Shown here: positions 26,235 through 34,120 of the stretch, piece by piece | Layout: the number at the start of each line of letters is the position of its first letter | How positions within the stretch are numbered: position 1 is the first letter of the stretch | Origin: Oscillibacter sp. | GTDB taxonomy: Bacteria; Bacillota; Clostridia; Oscillospirales; Oscillospiraceae | Reading direction: 5' to 3' | DNA length: 64,000 nucleotides | Assembly: GCA_022791875.1 (NCBI GenBank) | Contig: JAAVZX010000028.1 | Coordinates: 1-64,000, forward strand | Position numbers and translations under genes: made by a program | The notes under the pieces: generated by a model | What the model was told of the DNA's origin: nothing | Databases searched by the model: none | Seen by the model: only the letters and a program-made list of their open reading frames with translations

Positions 26235-26269
26235 TCATCTGTTTGCGGGAAGACAACGTTTTCCCGCAG

Positions 26270-26360
26270 ATAAAGTTTAGGGTCCAGCCCTTTTCAAAGG
26301 GCTGGTGGGGTTCAGGGGCAAAGCCCCTGGCCGCCGGAGGCAACCCCCGTATGCAGGCAC
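26270..26360. repeat. Modular double-hairpin repeat, copy 4 (CCAGCCCTTTT variant)
   Basis: First hairpin is CCAGCCCTTTTCAAAGGGCT-GG, second is CAGGGGCAAAGCCCCTG, followed by GCCGCCGGAGGC and CCCCCGTATGCAGGCAC. It shares the tail with the other copies but has a different first hairpin. It lies between the SMI1/KNR4 promoter and the DUF3298 gene. Confidence 0.85.
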
Positions 26361-26421
26361 CACCGCCCCCTCCGCGGCATAGGTTGAAGGAGCACAGTGA
26401 ATTGGGGGAAGGAGCGGGGAT

Positions 26422-27093
26422 ATGGAGGAAATGCGGATTGTGCCGTATGCGGCGGAGCGGGAGTGGACGGCAGAGGGGATTCCGGTGCTTTCCGCGCTGG
26501 TGACGGTGCCGGTGCCGGAGCCTGCGGCGGGGCGGACGGAGCGGCGGATTAAGCGGTACTATCAGATGCAGGCGCGGGCGTACCTGCGGTACTGCCAGAG
26601 CCTGCTTCTGCCCCAGGCGGTGGCGGAGTACCACGCGGCGCTGGCGGCGAGCGCGCCGCTGCCCAGCTGGCGGGCGGAGCTGCGGTTTGTGGAGACGTGG
26701 CGGGAGGGAGGGCTGTGGAGCCTTTACACGGAGTCGCGGGAGGTGACGGGGCCTGGTCCGGCGCTGGTGACGCGGCGGGGGGATACCTGGGATTTGGCAG
26801 AGGGGTATCCGGTGCCTTTGCAGAGCTTTTTCCCCGGCGGGAACGCGTGGAAGAAGCGGCTGATCGAGTACGCGGCGGCGGAGATGGAGCGCAGGGAGCG
26901 GGCGGGGGTCAGCCGGTGGCATGAGGATTGGCGGAGACGGCTGAGACGGAAGTTTAATCCGCAGAATTTTTATTTGACAGCGGATGGGTTGGCGTTCTTT
27001 TACCCCATGTATGCGCTGGGACCGGCGGCGGAGGGGGTGCCGGTGTTTACGGTGGGGTATGGGGAGATTGGTGAGCGGGGGATGGGTACATAG
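26422..27093 (+). CDS. DUF3298 domain protein, no signal peptide
   Basis: 223 residues. The C-terminal segment NFYLTADGLAFFYPMYALGP followed by PVFTVGY is characteristic of DUF3298 domains, found in RsiV-type anti-sigma factors and PdaC-type peptidoglycan deacetylases. Here there is no signal peptide, transmembrane segment or deacetylase domain, so the protein appears cytoplasmic, like short stand-alone members in Clostridia. ATG at 26422 has AAGGAG seven bases upstream. A clean terminator follows at 27249. Function unknown. Confidence 0.75.
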   Translation: MEEMRIVPYAAEREWTAEGIPVLSALVTVPVPEPAAGRTERRIKRYYQMQARAYLRYCQSLLLPQAVAEYHAALAASAPLPSWRAELRFVETWREGGLWSLYTESREVTGPGPALVTRRGDTWDLAEGYPVPLQSFFPGGNAWKKRLIEYAAAEMERRERAGVSRWHEDWRRRLRRKFNPQNFYLTADGLAFFYPMYALGPAAEGVPVFTVGYGEIGERGMGT

Positions 27094-27248
27094 GTGCGTC
27101 GGGTGCGAGGAACGGGCGGGTATGGGGGCCCGCCCCCGCGGGGGTGTGTTGGGGAAGATTGCGGTATGTTGCAGGTATATGTCAGGCGGGATTGGCGGGC
27201 GCGGGGGACGGGACGCCGAGGGCGGCGTCCCCTACAGTCCGTTTACCG

Positions 27249-27284
27249 GGGCAGATTCTATATGTGAATCTGCCCAAGTTTTTT
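27249..27284 (+). terminator. Rho-independent terminator
   Basis: GGGCAGATTC / GAATCTGCCC stem with a seven-base loop, then AAGTTTTTT. It separates the DUF3298 gene from the lacI-led island. Confidence 0.9.
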
Positions 27285-27351
27285 CCAGAAATTGAGCCGT
27301 TTTTACAATTGCGTATGGAATCAGAACCTGCTATGCTTATTTTAGAGCTAA

Positions 27352-27371
27352 TGACAGCGTTTGCACAAACG
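27352..27371 (+). promoter_or_regulatory. Candidate LacI-family operator upstream of the island
   Basis: TGACAGCGTTTGCA (27352-27365) fits the TGnnAnCGnTnnCA pattern of LacI-family operators, and the overlapping CGTTTGCACAAACG (27358-27371) is an inverted repeat. It could be the site of the adjacent LacI regulator or a CcpA (cre) site. Position is about 70 bases before the lacI start. Confidence 0.5.
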
Positions 27372-27437
27372 AATTCATACTGTAGAAGCGCACCTTTTGG
27401 ATTGTTTTGATTTTCCAGTCCGCTCGGAGGTGATCAA

Positions 27438-28469
27438 ATGGCTACCATCAAAGATGTCGCAAAAATGGCCGGGGTCTCCCCCAGCACCGTCTCCCGGACC
27501 CTCAGCGGGAAAATCCCCGTGGACAGCGAAACCCGGGAGCGGGTCATGAACTGCGTCCGGCAGCTGGACTACCGCCCCAACGTCATCGCCAAGGGCCTGC
27601 GGGAGGGGAAGACCAGGGCCATTGCCTTCCTGCTCCCCAACATCGAAAACCAGATTTACCCCAGCCTCGCCATCGCCGTGGAGGCGGAGGCCCGCCGGCA
27701 CGGCTACTTCGTCTTCTTCTGCAACACCCAGGACGACCCGCAGCGGGAACTGGACTACGTGGAAAAGCTGAAAAGCCGTTTCGTGGACGGCTTCATCTTC
27801 TCCACCGCCGCCAGCGACAGCCCCACCATCCTCCAGCTCCGGAGGCAGGAATACCCGGTGGTCTGCCTCATGCGAGCCACGGCGGACGGCGTGAACGCGT
27901 TTGTCTCCAACAACGAGCAGGGGGCCTACCTGGGCGTCAGCTTCCTGATCGAAAACGGCTTTACCCGCATTGCCACCATCACGGGCCGTCCCAGCCTGGA
28001 GCTGTACAAGCAGCGCCTCCAGGGCTACTGCCGCGCTCTGGAGGACCACGGCCTCCCCCTGGACCCGGCGCTGATCTGGAGCGGCGTGGACGGCCAGTGC
28101 GAGAAAGCCTTTCACTGCACCCGGGAGCACCTTCTGGCAGGCCCGCCGCCGGAAGTCATCTTCGCCCAGAGCGACCCTCTGGCCTTCGACGCCATGCGGG
28201 CGGCGGGCTCTTTGGGCCTGCGGGTGCCGGAGGACCTCTCGGTCCTGGGCTACGACAACGTGCCTCTGGCCGCATGCTACACCCCGCCCCTCACCACCGT
28301 GGAGCAGCCCCTCCACGAAATGGGGAAAGCCGCCGTCCAGCGCCTGATCTCCATGATCGAAGGGGACATCCCCCTGGAGAGTCCCGCCACCCAATTCTCC
28401 GCCAACATCATCATCCGCGGCTCCGTGAAGCTGGCGGGGCAAAAAACGATAAGGGAGTTTACGTCATGA
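27438..28469 (+). CDS. LacI family transcriptional regulator
   Basis: 343 residues. Residues 1-55 are the LacI-type helix-turn-helix and hinge (MATIKDVAKMAGVSPSTVSR, then LDYRPNVIAKGLR), followed by a periplasmic-binding-protein-like sensor domain (IAFLLPNIENQIYPSLAIAV start; DLSVLGYDNVPLA near the end). It leads the catabolic island and its ATGA overlaps the next gene, so regulator and first enzymes are co-transcribed. The ligand is probably the island's substrate or an intermediate. GGAGGTG precedes the start. A candidate operator lies just upstream, suggesting autoregulation. Confidence 0.93.
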   Translation: MATIKDVAKMAGVSPSTVSRTLSGKIPVDSETRERVMNCVRQLDYRPNVIAKGLREGKTRAIAFLLPNIENQIYPSLAIAVEAEARRHGYFVFFCNTQDDPQRELDYVEKLKSRFVDGFIFSTAASDSPTILQLRRQEYPVVCLMRATADGVNAFVSNNEQGAYLGVSFLIENGFTRIATITGRPSLELYKQRLQGYCRALEDHGLPLDPALIWSGVDGQCEKAFHCTREHLLAGPPPEVIFAQSDPLAFDAMRAAGSLGLRVPEDLSVLGYDNVPLAACYTPPLTTVEQPLHEMGKAAVQRLISMIEGDIPLESPATQFSANIIIRGSVKLAGQKTIREFTS

Positions 28470-29368
28470 GACTGGAAACCGTGAACGCGAAAAGCCGCCT
28501 GTACGCCATCCTGGGGGACCCGATCTCCCACTCCATGTCCCCGGTCATCATGAACAGTGCCTTTGACCGCCTGGGCCTGGACAGCGTGTTCCTGGCCCTG
28601 CCCGCCAACCTGGAAACCGTCGCCCGCGTCATGGAGGCGATGCGGCTGATCGACCTGAAGGGCTACGTCTTCACGATGCCCGTGAAGGAGGCTGTCCTGC
28701 CGTACATGGACGCGCTGAGCGACGAGGCCGAGATGATCGGCGCGGTGAACTGCGCGGTGAACGAGGGCGGGAGGCTGACCGGGTACAACACGGACAGCAC
28801 CGGCTTCTGGACTGCCGTCCAGGAGAAGAACGCCGGGGCCGTCTCCATCCGCAAGGTCTTTATCATGGGCGCGGGGGGCTTCGCGCGGGCTGCCGCCGCC
28901 CAGGCGGCTTTGCAGGGCGTCGGGGAAATCGTGGTCGCCAACAAGTTCTCCCACACGGCGTTTCTGGAGAGCTTTCAGCGCTTCCGGGAACGGCTGTCCG
29001 CCCGCTGTCCCCAGACCTTCGTCAAGCTGCTGGACTGGGACGGCGCGGCCTGGGAGGCGGAGCTGGCGGACTGCCAGCTGATCGCCAACGCCACGCCCAA
29101 CGGCATGAAGAACCAGGGGGACCTGCACAGCTTCTTCCCCTATGCCGCCGTCTCCCCCGCGGCCATTTTCTTCGACGCCATCTACGACCCGTATCATACC
29201 CGCTTCCTCTAGGCGGCGGAGGCGCGGGGCCACAAGATTGTGGGCGGTCTGGACCTCCTGGCCCATCAGGGCGTGTGCTCCTTCTTCAACTGGACGGGCC
29301 TGCGTGTTGCGCCGGAGCAGATGCGGGAGGACGTTCTGGCCTTTTGGAAGGCCCACGGGCAGGGATAA
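28466..29368 (+). pseudogene. Shikimate/quinate dehydrogenase-like protein interrupted by an in-frame TAG
   Basis: AroE-family reductase of 300 codons if the amber codon 249 (29210-29212) is ignored. Conserved family features are present: GDPISHSMSP (SxS substrate serines), FTMPVK (Thr and catalytic Lys), GAVNCAVN, GYNTDSTGF (catalytic Asp) and the NADP loop GAGGFARA. The asparagine normally before the T-x-P-x-K motif is replaced by Val, so this is a divergent paralogue, not the housekeeping enzyme. The 51 codons after the TAG continue the family pattern (GLDLLAHQGVCSFFNW), including the substrate-binding Gln. Without read-through that part is lost. The ATG overlaps the lacI stop. Confidence 0.8.
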
Positions 29369-29380
29369 GGAGGGGACGCT

Positions 29381-30148
29381 ATGGAAAAAACGGCACTGGT
29401 AACAGGCGGCGGACGGGGCATCGGCCTGGGCGTGGTCCGCGCCCTGGCCGCGGAGGACTACACCGTTGCCATCACGGGCAGCAGCCCGGAGGACCGCTAC
29501 GCCGGTACGCTGGAGGCTTTGCGGAACGAGGGCCGGAAGGTCTTCTACATTCAGGGCGATATCTCCGACACCGCCAGCATCCGCCGCTGCGCGGAGGATG
29601 CCGCTGACCGCCTGGGGCGGATCGACGTGCTGGTGAACAACGCCGGAGTCGCCCCCAGGGTGCGGGCGGACCTCCTGGAAATGACGGAGGAGAGCTTCGA
29701 CCGGGTGGTGGGCACCAACACGCGGGGGACCATGTTCATGTCCCAGGCCGTGGCGAAACAGATGCTGGCCCAGGAACCCCGGGACGGGGCGCGGGGCGTG
29801 ATCATCAACATCAGCTCCGTCTCCGCTTTCATTTCCTCCGTGAACCGCGGGGAATACTGCGTCTCCAAGGCGGGCATCTCCATGCTGACGAAGCTCTTCG
29901 CCGACCGCCTGGCCCCTGAGCAGATCTACGTCTACGAGATCCAGCCCGGAATTATCCAGACGGACATGACGGCCCGCGTGAAGGAGCAGTACGACGCGTT
30001 TTTCGCGGGCGGGGGCAGTCCCATTGCCCGCTGGGGCCTGCCGGAGGACATCGGGCGGGCGGCGGCGGCGCTCTGCTCGGGCAGCTTCCGTTATACGACG
30101 GGACAGGCCGTCCGCGTGGACGGCGGGATGCACATTCAGAGGCTTTGA
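29381..30148 (+). CDS. SDR family NAD(P)-dependent oxidoreductase
   Basis: Classical short-chain dehydrogenase/reductase, 255 residues. Cofactor loop TGGGRGIG at 8-15, NNAG at 86-89, catalytic Ser145/146 (ISSVS), Tyr159 and Lys163 (YCVSK). FabG-like overall, but its place between a shikimate-dehydrogenase-like gene and a flavoprotein points to a catabolic hydroxyl/ketone interconversion. Near the Gly-rich loop there is no acidic residue clearly fixing NAD over NADP. AAGGAGG precedes the start, 12 bases after the stop of the AroE-like frame. Confidence 0.92.
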   Translation: MEKTALVTGGGRGIGLGVVRALAAEDYTVAITGSSPEDRYAGTLEALRNEGRKVFYIQGDISDTASIRRCAEDAADRLGRIDVLVNNAGVAPRVRADLLEMTEESFDRVVGTNTRGTMFMSQAVAKQMLAQEPRDGARGVIINISSVSAFISSVNRGEYCVSKAGISMLTKLFADRLAPEQIYVYEIQPGIIQTDMTARVKEQYDAFFAGGGSPIARWGLPEDIGRAAAALCSGSFRYTTGQAVRVDGGMHIQRL

Positions 30149-30168
30149 CGGGAAAGGAGCGGAATCAA

Positions 30169-32121
30169 ATGGAGTGGAAGATCACAGAAACCGGCGGCTA
30201 CCCCTTGCGGACCATAACCGTGGGAACCGCAGTCGTAGGCAGCGGCGCGGCGGGCTTCAACGCGGCGGACCAGCTCTGGATGCTGGGGTGCCGGGACGTG
30301 GTGCTGGTGACGGAGGGGGTCAAACGGGGCACCTCCCGGAACACCGGGGCCGACAAGCAGACCTATTACAAGCTGACTCTCTGCGGCGGGGAGCCGGACT
30401 CCGTGGGGGAGATGGCCCGGACCCTGTTTGACGGGCACTGCATGGACGGGGACCACGCCCTGGCGGAGGCGGCCAACTCCCTGCCCTGCTTCCTGCGGCT
30501 GTGCGGGCTGGGGGTCCCCTTCCCGGTGAACCGCTACGGGGAGTACGTGGGCTACAAGACGGACCACGACCCCCGCCAGCGGGCCACATCCGTGGGGCCG
30601 CTGACCTCCCGGAAGATGACGGAGGCCCTGGAGCGCTCCGTGACGGAGAAGGGGATTCCCGTGCTGGACGGCCTGCTGGCAGTGGCGGTCCTGACGGAGA
30701 CGGGGGCCGTGAAGGGACTGCTCTGCCTGGACCTGAACGCCGAAAGCCGTGAGAACGCTTACGCCGCCATCTGCTGCACGAATGTGGTCTGGGCCACGGG
30801 CGGGCCCGCGGGGATGTACGCCGACACGGTGTATCCCGTGGGGCACTATGGCATGACGGGCGTGCCCCTGGAGGCGGGGGCCCTGGGGAAGAACCTGACG
30901 GAGTGGCAGTACGGCCTCTCGTCGGTGCGGCCCCGCTGGAACGTCTCCGGGACCTACATGCAGGTCCTCCCCCGCTTCATCTCCACGGACGCCGAGGGCG
31001 GCGATCCCCAGGAATTCCTCTCCGACTTCTTTGAGGACGAGGGTGACATGCTGACCCGCGTGTTCCTGAAGGGCTATCAGTGGCCCTTCGACGTGCGGAA
31101 GCTCCAGGGGTCCTCCATCATCGACATCCTGGTCTACATCGAAATCAGCCTCAAGGGCCGCCGGGTCTTCCTGGACTACACCCGAAATCCCAAGGACCGC
31201 CCCATCCCCTTCGACTGCATGGGCGCGGAGGCCCGCGATTACCTCCGGAACGCCGGAGCGGATTTCGGCACCCCCATCCAGCGCCTGCGGCACATGAACG
31301 CCCCCGCCGTGGAGTTCTACCTCAGCCGCGGTGTGGACCTGGAGAAAGAGCCTCTGGAGATCGCCCTCTGCACCCAGCACAACAACGGCGGTCTGGACGT
31401 AGACGCCTGGTGGCAGACCTGCGTGGCGGGTCTGTTCGCCGCAGGGGAGGCGGCGGGGACCCACGGCGTCTACCGCCCCGGCGGCAGCGCGCTGAACTCC
31501 GGACAGGTGGGCTCCCTCCGCGCGGCCCGCTATATCGCCTGGAAGCGGACCCAGGCCCTGGACGAACCGGGCTTTGCCCGCGCCTGCGGTAATGTTCTCC
31601 CCGCGCATCTGGCCCGCTTCGACGCGGTTCTGGGGGACGAGGACACTGTTCCCGCCCTGTGGAGTCAGGCCCAGGCCCGCATGACCCGCTCCGGCGGGCC
31701 CATCCGGAACCTGAACGGCATCCGCGAGGCCGCGGCCTCCGCCCGCGCCCATCTGGACGCCTTTCCCCGGGAGGTGCGGGTGAAGACCGTTCGGGGCCTG
31801 GGGGACGCCTACCACTATTGGGACGCCCTGGTCTGCCAGACGGTGTACCTGGGGGCCATGGAAGACTACATCCAGGCGGGCGGCAAGAGCCGCGGGTCGG
31901 TGATCTACCAGTCTCCGGAGGGGACGCGGCCCTACGCGGCCCTGCCGGAGCTGTTCGCCTGCCAGATGGACGAGGGCGAACTGGACGGGCAGGTGCAGCT
32001 GGCGCAGTATGGCCGGGAGGGGTGCCGCTATACCTGGCGGGATGTGCGGCCCCTGCCGGAGAAGGACGATTTCTTCGAGAACGTGTGGCGCAGCTTCCGG
32101 GAGAACGGGAACGTGGAGTGA
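30169..32121 (+). CDS. FAD-dependent fumarate-reductase-like flavoprotein
   Basis: 650 residues, family of fumarate reductase / succinate dehydrogenase / APS reductase flavoproteins. The N-terminal dinucleotide loop GSGAAGFNAA is at 24-33, with the GTSRNTGADKQTYYK segment after it; the C-terminal FAD-contact GVYRPGGSALNSGQVGSLRAARY is clear. No signal peptide, heme motif or covalent-flavin FMN domain is seen, so it is a soluble cytoplasmic reductase or dehydrogenase needing another electron partner. In the island it would fit reduction of an alpha,beta-unsaturated acid. ATG at 30169 follows AAAGGAG; an earlier TTG overlapping the SDR stop is less likely. Confidence 0.85.
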   Translation: MEWKITETGGYPLRTITVGTAVVGSGAAGFNAADQLWMLGCRDVVLVTEGVKRGTSRNTGADKQTYYKLTLCGGEPDSVGEMARTLFDGHCMDGDHALAEAANSLPCFLRLCGLGVPFPVNRYGEYVGYKTDHDPRQRATSVGPLTSRKMTEALERSVTEKGIPVLDGLLAVAVLTETGAVKGLLCLDLNAESRENAYAAICCTNVVWATGGPAGMYADTVYPVGHYGMTGVPLEAGALGKNLTEWQYGLSSVRPRWNVSGTYMQVLPRFISTDAEGGDPQEFLSDFFEDEGDMLTRVFLKGYQWPFDVRKLQGSSIIDILVYIEISLKGRRVFLDYTRNPKDRPIPFDCMGAEARDYLRNAGADFGTPIQRLRHMNAPAVEFYLSRGVDLEKEPLEIALCTQHNNGGLDVDAWWQTCVAGLFAAGEAAGTHGVYRPGGSALNSGQVGSLRAARYIAWKRTQALDEPGFARACGNVLPAHLARFDAVLGDEDTVPALWSQAQARMTRSGGPIRNLNGIREAAASARAHLDAFPREVRVKTVRGLGDAYHYWDALVCQTVYLGAMEDYIQAGGKSRGSVIYQSPEGTRPYAALPELFACQMDEGELDGQVQLAQYGREGCRYTWRDVRPLPEKDDFFENVWRSFRENGNVE

Positions 32122-32238
32122 GCGGGCCCCTCCGGGGCGGCTTGTAAAAAGGCGCTGAGGCGAAAAGAAAGCCAAATCCCATGAGCGGATAGTAAAAATT
32201 CAGGCGTTTCCGGCATTTTGGCCGGAGGCGCGGAGCGC

Positions 32239-32283
32239 GGAACCCGGATGCCCTGCGGCGCAGGCGTCCGGGTTCCCTTTTTT
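32239..32283 (+). terminator. Rho-independent terminator after the flavoprotein gene
   Basis: 14-bp stem (GGAACCCGGATGCC / GGCGTCCGGGTTCC, one G-T wobble) followed by CTTTTTTC. Confidence 0.88.
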
Positions 32284-32379
32284 CTGTCAGGCGCGAAGGC
32301 GTTGTGCAAATTCCGACAAATTTATGCTAAAAAACACAAAATAGCTGTACGAAAAACACAAATCAAAAAAGACGGCTTG

Positions 32380-32388
32380 TGCTATACT
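32380..32388 (+). promoter_or_regulatory. Probable promoter of dctPQM (extended -10)
   Basis: TGCTATACT, -10 at 32383-32388 with upstream TG. No good -35. The transcript would start near 32395, giving a 55-base leader with AAAGGGG before dctP. Confidence 0.6.
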
Positions 32389-32449
32389 TCTAAATGCAGA
32401 GGGCAAAACCCACACAAATCTGGTCAACATTAGAAAGGGGAAGACGAAC

Positions 32450-33499
32450 ATGAAAAAGTTTCTGTCAATGGTTCTTGCAGCGTTGATGCTTACCGCGAGC
32501 CTGAGCGCCTGCGGCGAGTCCGGAGGCTCCGGCGGTTCCTCCGGCGGGGACAGCGGCGCGCCCGCGGACGACGGCAAGGTTTACACCCTCCAGGCGGCCT
32601 ACACCGTGGCGGAGGACCCCAATTCCCAGCACACCATTAAGTTCAACACCTTCAAGGAGCTGGTGGAGGAGAAGACCGACGGCCACGTGATCATCGAGGT
32701 CCACCCCGGCGGCGAGCTGGGCAGCGAGCAGGAGTACATCGAAATGCTCCAGAACGGCGAGCTGGCCTTCACCAACGTGGCCTCCTCCATCGTCTCCGGC
32801 TTCACCGACGCCATCACCTTCGCCGACTGCCCCTTCCTGTTCCGGGACCAGGCCCAGGTGATTGAGTTCGTCCACAGCGACGTCTGCGCCGCCCGTCTGG
32901 CGCAGCTGGAGGACATCGGCCTCATCGGCCTGGGCCTCTCCTCCGTGGGCGACCGGAACTTCCTCACCGTGGCGAACAAGCCCATCACCTGCCTGGCGGA
33001 CATGAAGGGCCTGAAGCTGCGCACCATGCAGACCGCCATCCAGGTGGAGGCCGTGGGCCTGCTGGGCGCTCAGGCGACTCCGCTGTCCTACAACGAGTGC
33101 TACCAGTCCATGCAGACCAACGTCATTGACGGCATGGAGAACGAGGTGGACACCTACCTCGCCATGCGCTTCTACGAGGTGGCCCCCAACTACACCAAGG
33201 CCGGCTGGCTCCAGCTCATGCACGCCTTCCTGGCCTCCAAGGAGATCATGGAAGGTCTGCCCGAGGAGTACCAGCAGATCATCCTGGAGGCCGCGGCGGA
33301 GGCCAACGACGTGTCCACGGAAAAGGGCATGGAGTACGCCAAGGGCGCGGCGGCGGACAAGCTGGCCGAGGTGGGCGCAAATGTCATCGAGATTGCCGAC
33401 AACTCCGAGTTCAAGCAGGCCCTTATCGACGGCGGCCTGTTCGAGAAGTACAACGACCTGATCGGCCAGGACGTCATCGACTGGGTGGATCAGCACTGA
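32450..33499 (+). CDS. dctP: TRAP transporter substrate-binding lipoprotein (DctP family)
   Basis: 349-residue extracytoplasmic solute receptor. A lipobox LSAC with Cys21 and a Gly/Ser-rich spacer (22-40) anchor it to the outside of the membrane. The DctP fold is evident: HPGGELGSEQEYIEMLQNGE, then DMKGLKLRTMQT with Arg191, the residue that salt-bridges the substrate carboxylate in this family. Hence the ligand is probably an organic acid. It precedes dctQ and dctM as in standard TRAP operons. Confidence 0.93.
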   Translation: MKKFLSMVLAALMLTASLSACGESGGSGGSSGGDSGAPADDGKVYTLQAAYTVAEDPNSQHTIKFNTFKELVEEKTDGHVIIEVHPGGELGSEQEYIEMLQNGELAFTNVASSIVSGFTDAITFADCPFLFRDQAQVIEFVHSDVCAARLAQLEDIGLIGLGLSSVGDRNFLTVANKPITCLADMKGLKLRTMQTAIQVEAVGLLGAQATPLSYNECYQSMQTNVIDGMENEVDTYLAMRFYEVAPNYTKAGWLQLMHAFLASKEIMEGLPEEYQQIILEAAAEANDVSTEKGMEYAKGAAADKLAEVGANVIEIADNSEFKQALIDGGLFEKYNDLIGQDVIDWVDQH

Positions 33500-33583
33500 G
33501 AACCGACAGGGAGAGGGGGGATTCTTCCCCTCTCCCCGCCCCGGCACTGTGATGTCTCTGCGGTGATATAGAAGGAGGCTTTC

Positions 33584-34120
33584 GTGAAAACGGTAATTAC
33601 AAAAATAGACCAGGGCATGGCTGTGTTTGAGAAGTCGGTCAGCCTGGTAATGGGCGTGCTGCTGTTCGCGCTGATGACCTGGTGCGTCATTGCCCGCTAC
33701 TGCCTCGCCCTCCCCTGCCCCTACCAGACGGAGCTGGCCCAGACCTTTCACATCTGGCTGTGCTTTATGGGCAGCAGCTACCTCTTCTCCATCAACGACA
33801 ACCCCAGCGTGGAAATTTTCTCCGGCAGGGCCATGGCCAGCAAAAACATGACCTTCAAGAAGATCTACTTCACCCTCCTGGCCCTGACCAATTACATCTT
33901 TGTGGTTCCCTGCGTATACTTTGGAATTCAGAATCTTCCCCAATACGCCGCCCAGAAAACCACCTACCTGGGCTATTCCTACATCTGGATCTACGGCGCG
34001 GCGGTGTTTGGGTTTATCATGATCGCGGTCCGGATTGCCCTTCGGATTGCGGGCTATTGGTGCGGCATGTATCTGGACGGCCCTGAGCAGGCCGCAGGAA
34101 ACGGAGGTGCGGAAGGATGA
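33584..34120 (+). CDS. dctQ: TRAP transporter small permease (DctQ)
   Basis: 178 residues with four transmembrane helices, the small membrane subunit of the TRAP importer. The middle segment ARYCLALPCPYQTELAQTFHIWLCFMGSSYL is the expected conserved region. The start is GTG at 33584 with AAGGAGG five bases upstream, which decides the start. It overlaps dctM by four bases (ATGA). Confidence 0.92.
   Translation: MKTVITKIDQGMAVFEKSVSLVMGVLLFALMTWCVIARYCLALPCPYQTELAQTFHIWLCFMGSSYLFSINDNPSVEIFSGRAMASKNMTFKKIYFTLLALTNYIFVVPCVYFGIQNLPQYAAQKTTYLGYSYIWIYGAAVFGFIMIAVRIALRIAGYWCGMYLDGPEQAAGNGGAEG

Larger units (their letters stand above)
27094..27437 (+). other. Intergenic region between DUF3298 gene and the catabolic island
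   Basis: No gene is seen. It contains degenerate GC-rich repeats (near 27113-27150 and a GGGACGCC/GGCGTCCC pair near 27211-27235), a forward terminator (27249-27284) and then the AT-richer control region of the LacI gene with an operator-like site at 27352-27371. Confidence 0.7.
32122..32449 (+). other. Intergenic region ahead of the TRAP transporter
   Basis: No gene is seen in these 328 bases. It holds a strong terminator (32239-32283), then an AT-rich stretch with two ACAAAAT/ACACAAAT-like runs, and the probable dctP promoter. The terminator splits the island into two transcripts, 27438-32121 and 32450 onward. Confidence 0.75.

Noticed and set aside
29210-29212. Genome-wide amber recoding (pyrrolysine or Gln)
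   Set aside because: TAG is used as the normal stop of tcdA, relA and the membrane protein at 7721, so general reassignment is not supported; local read-through is left open.
28466-29368. Housekeeping shikimate dehydrogenase aroE
   Set aside because: Catabolic context, replacement of a conserved substrate-binding Asn and the amber codon make an essential biosynthetic role unlikely.
32218-32433. 71-codon frame upstream of dctP
   Set aside because: It runs through a terminator and a promoter, lacks a ribosome site and has no family resemblance.
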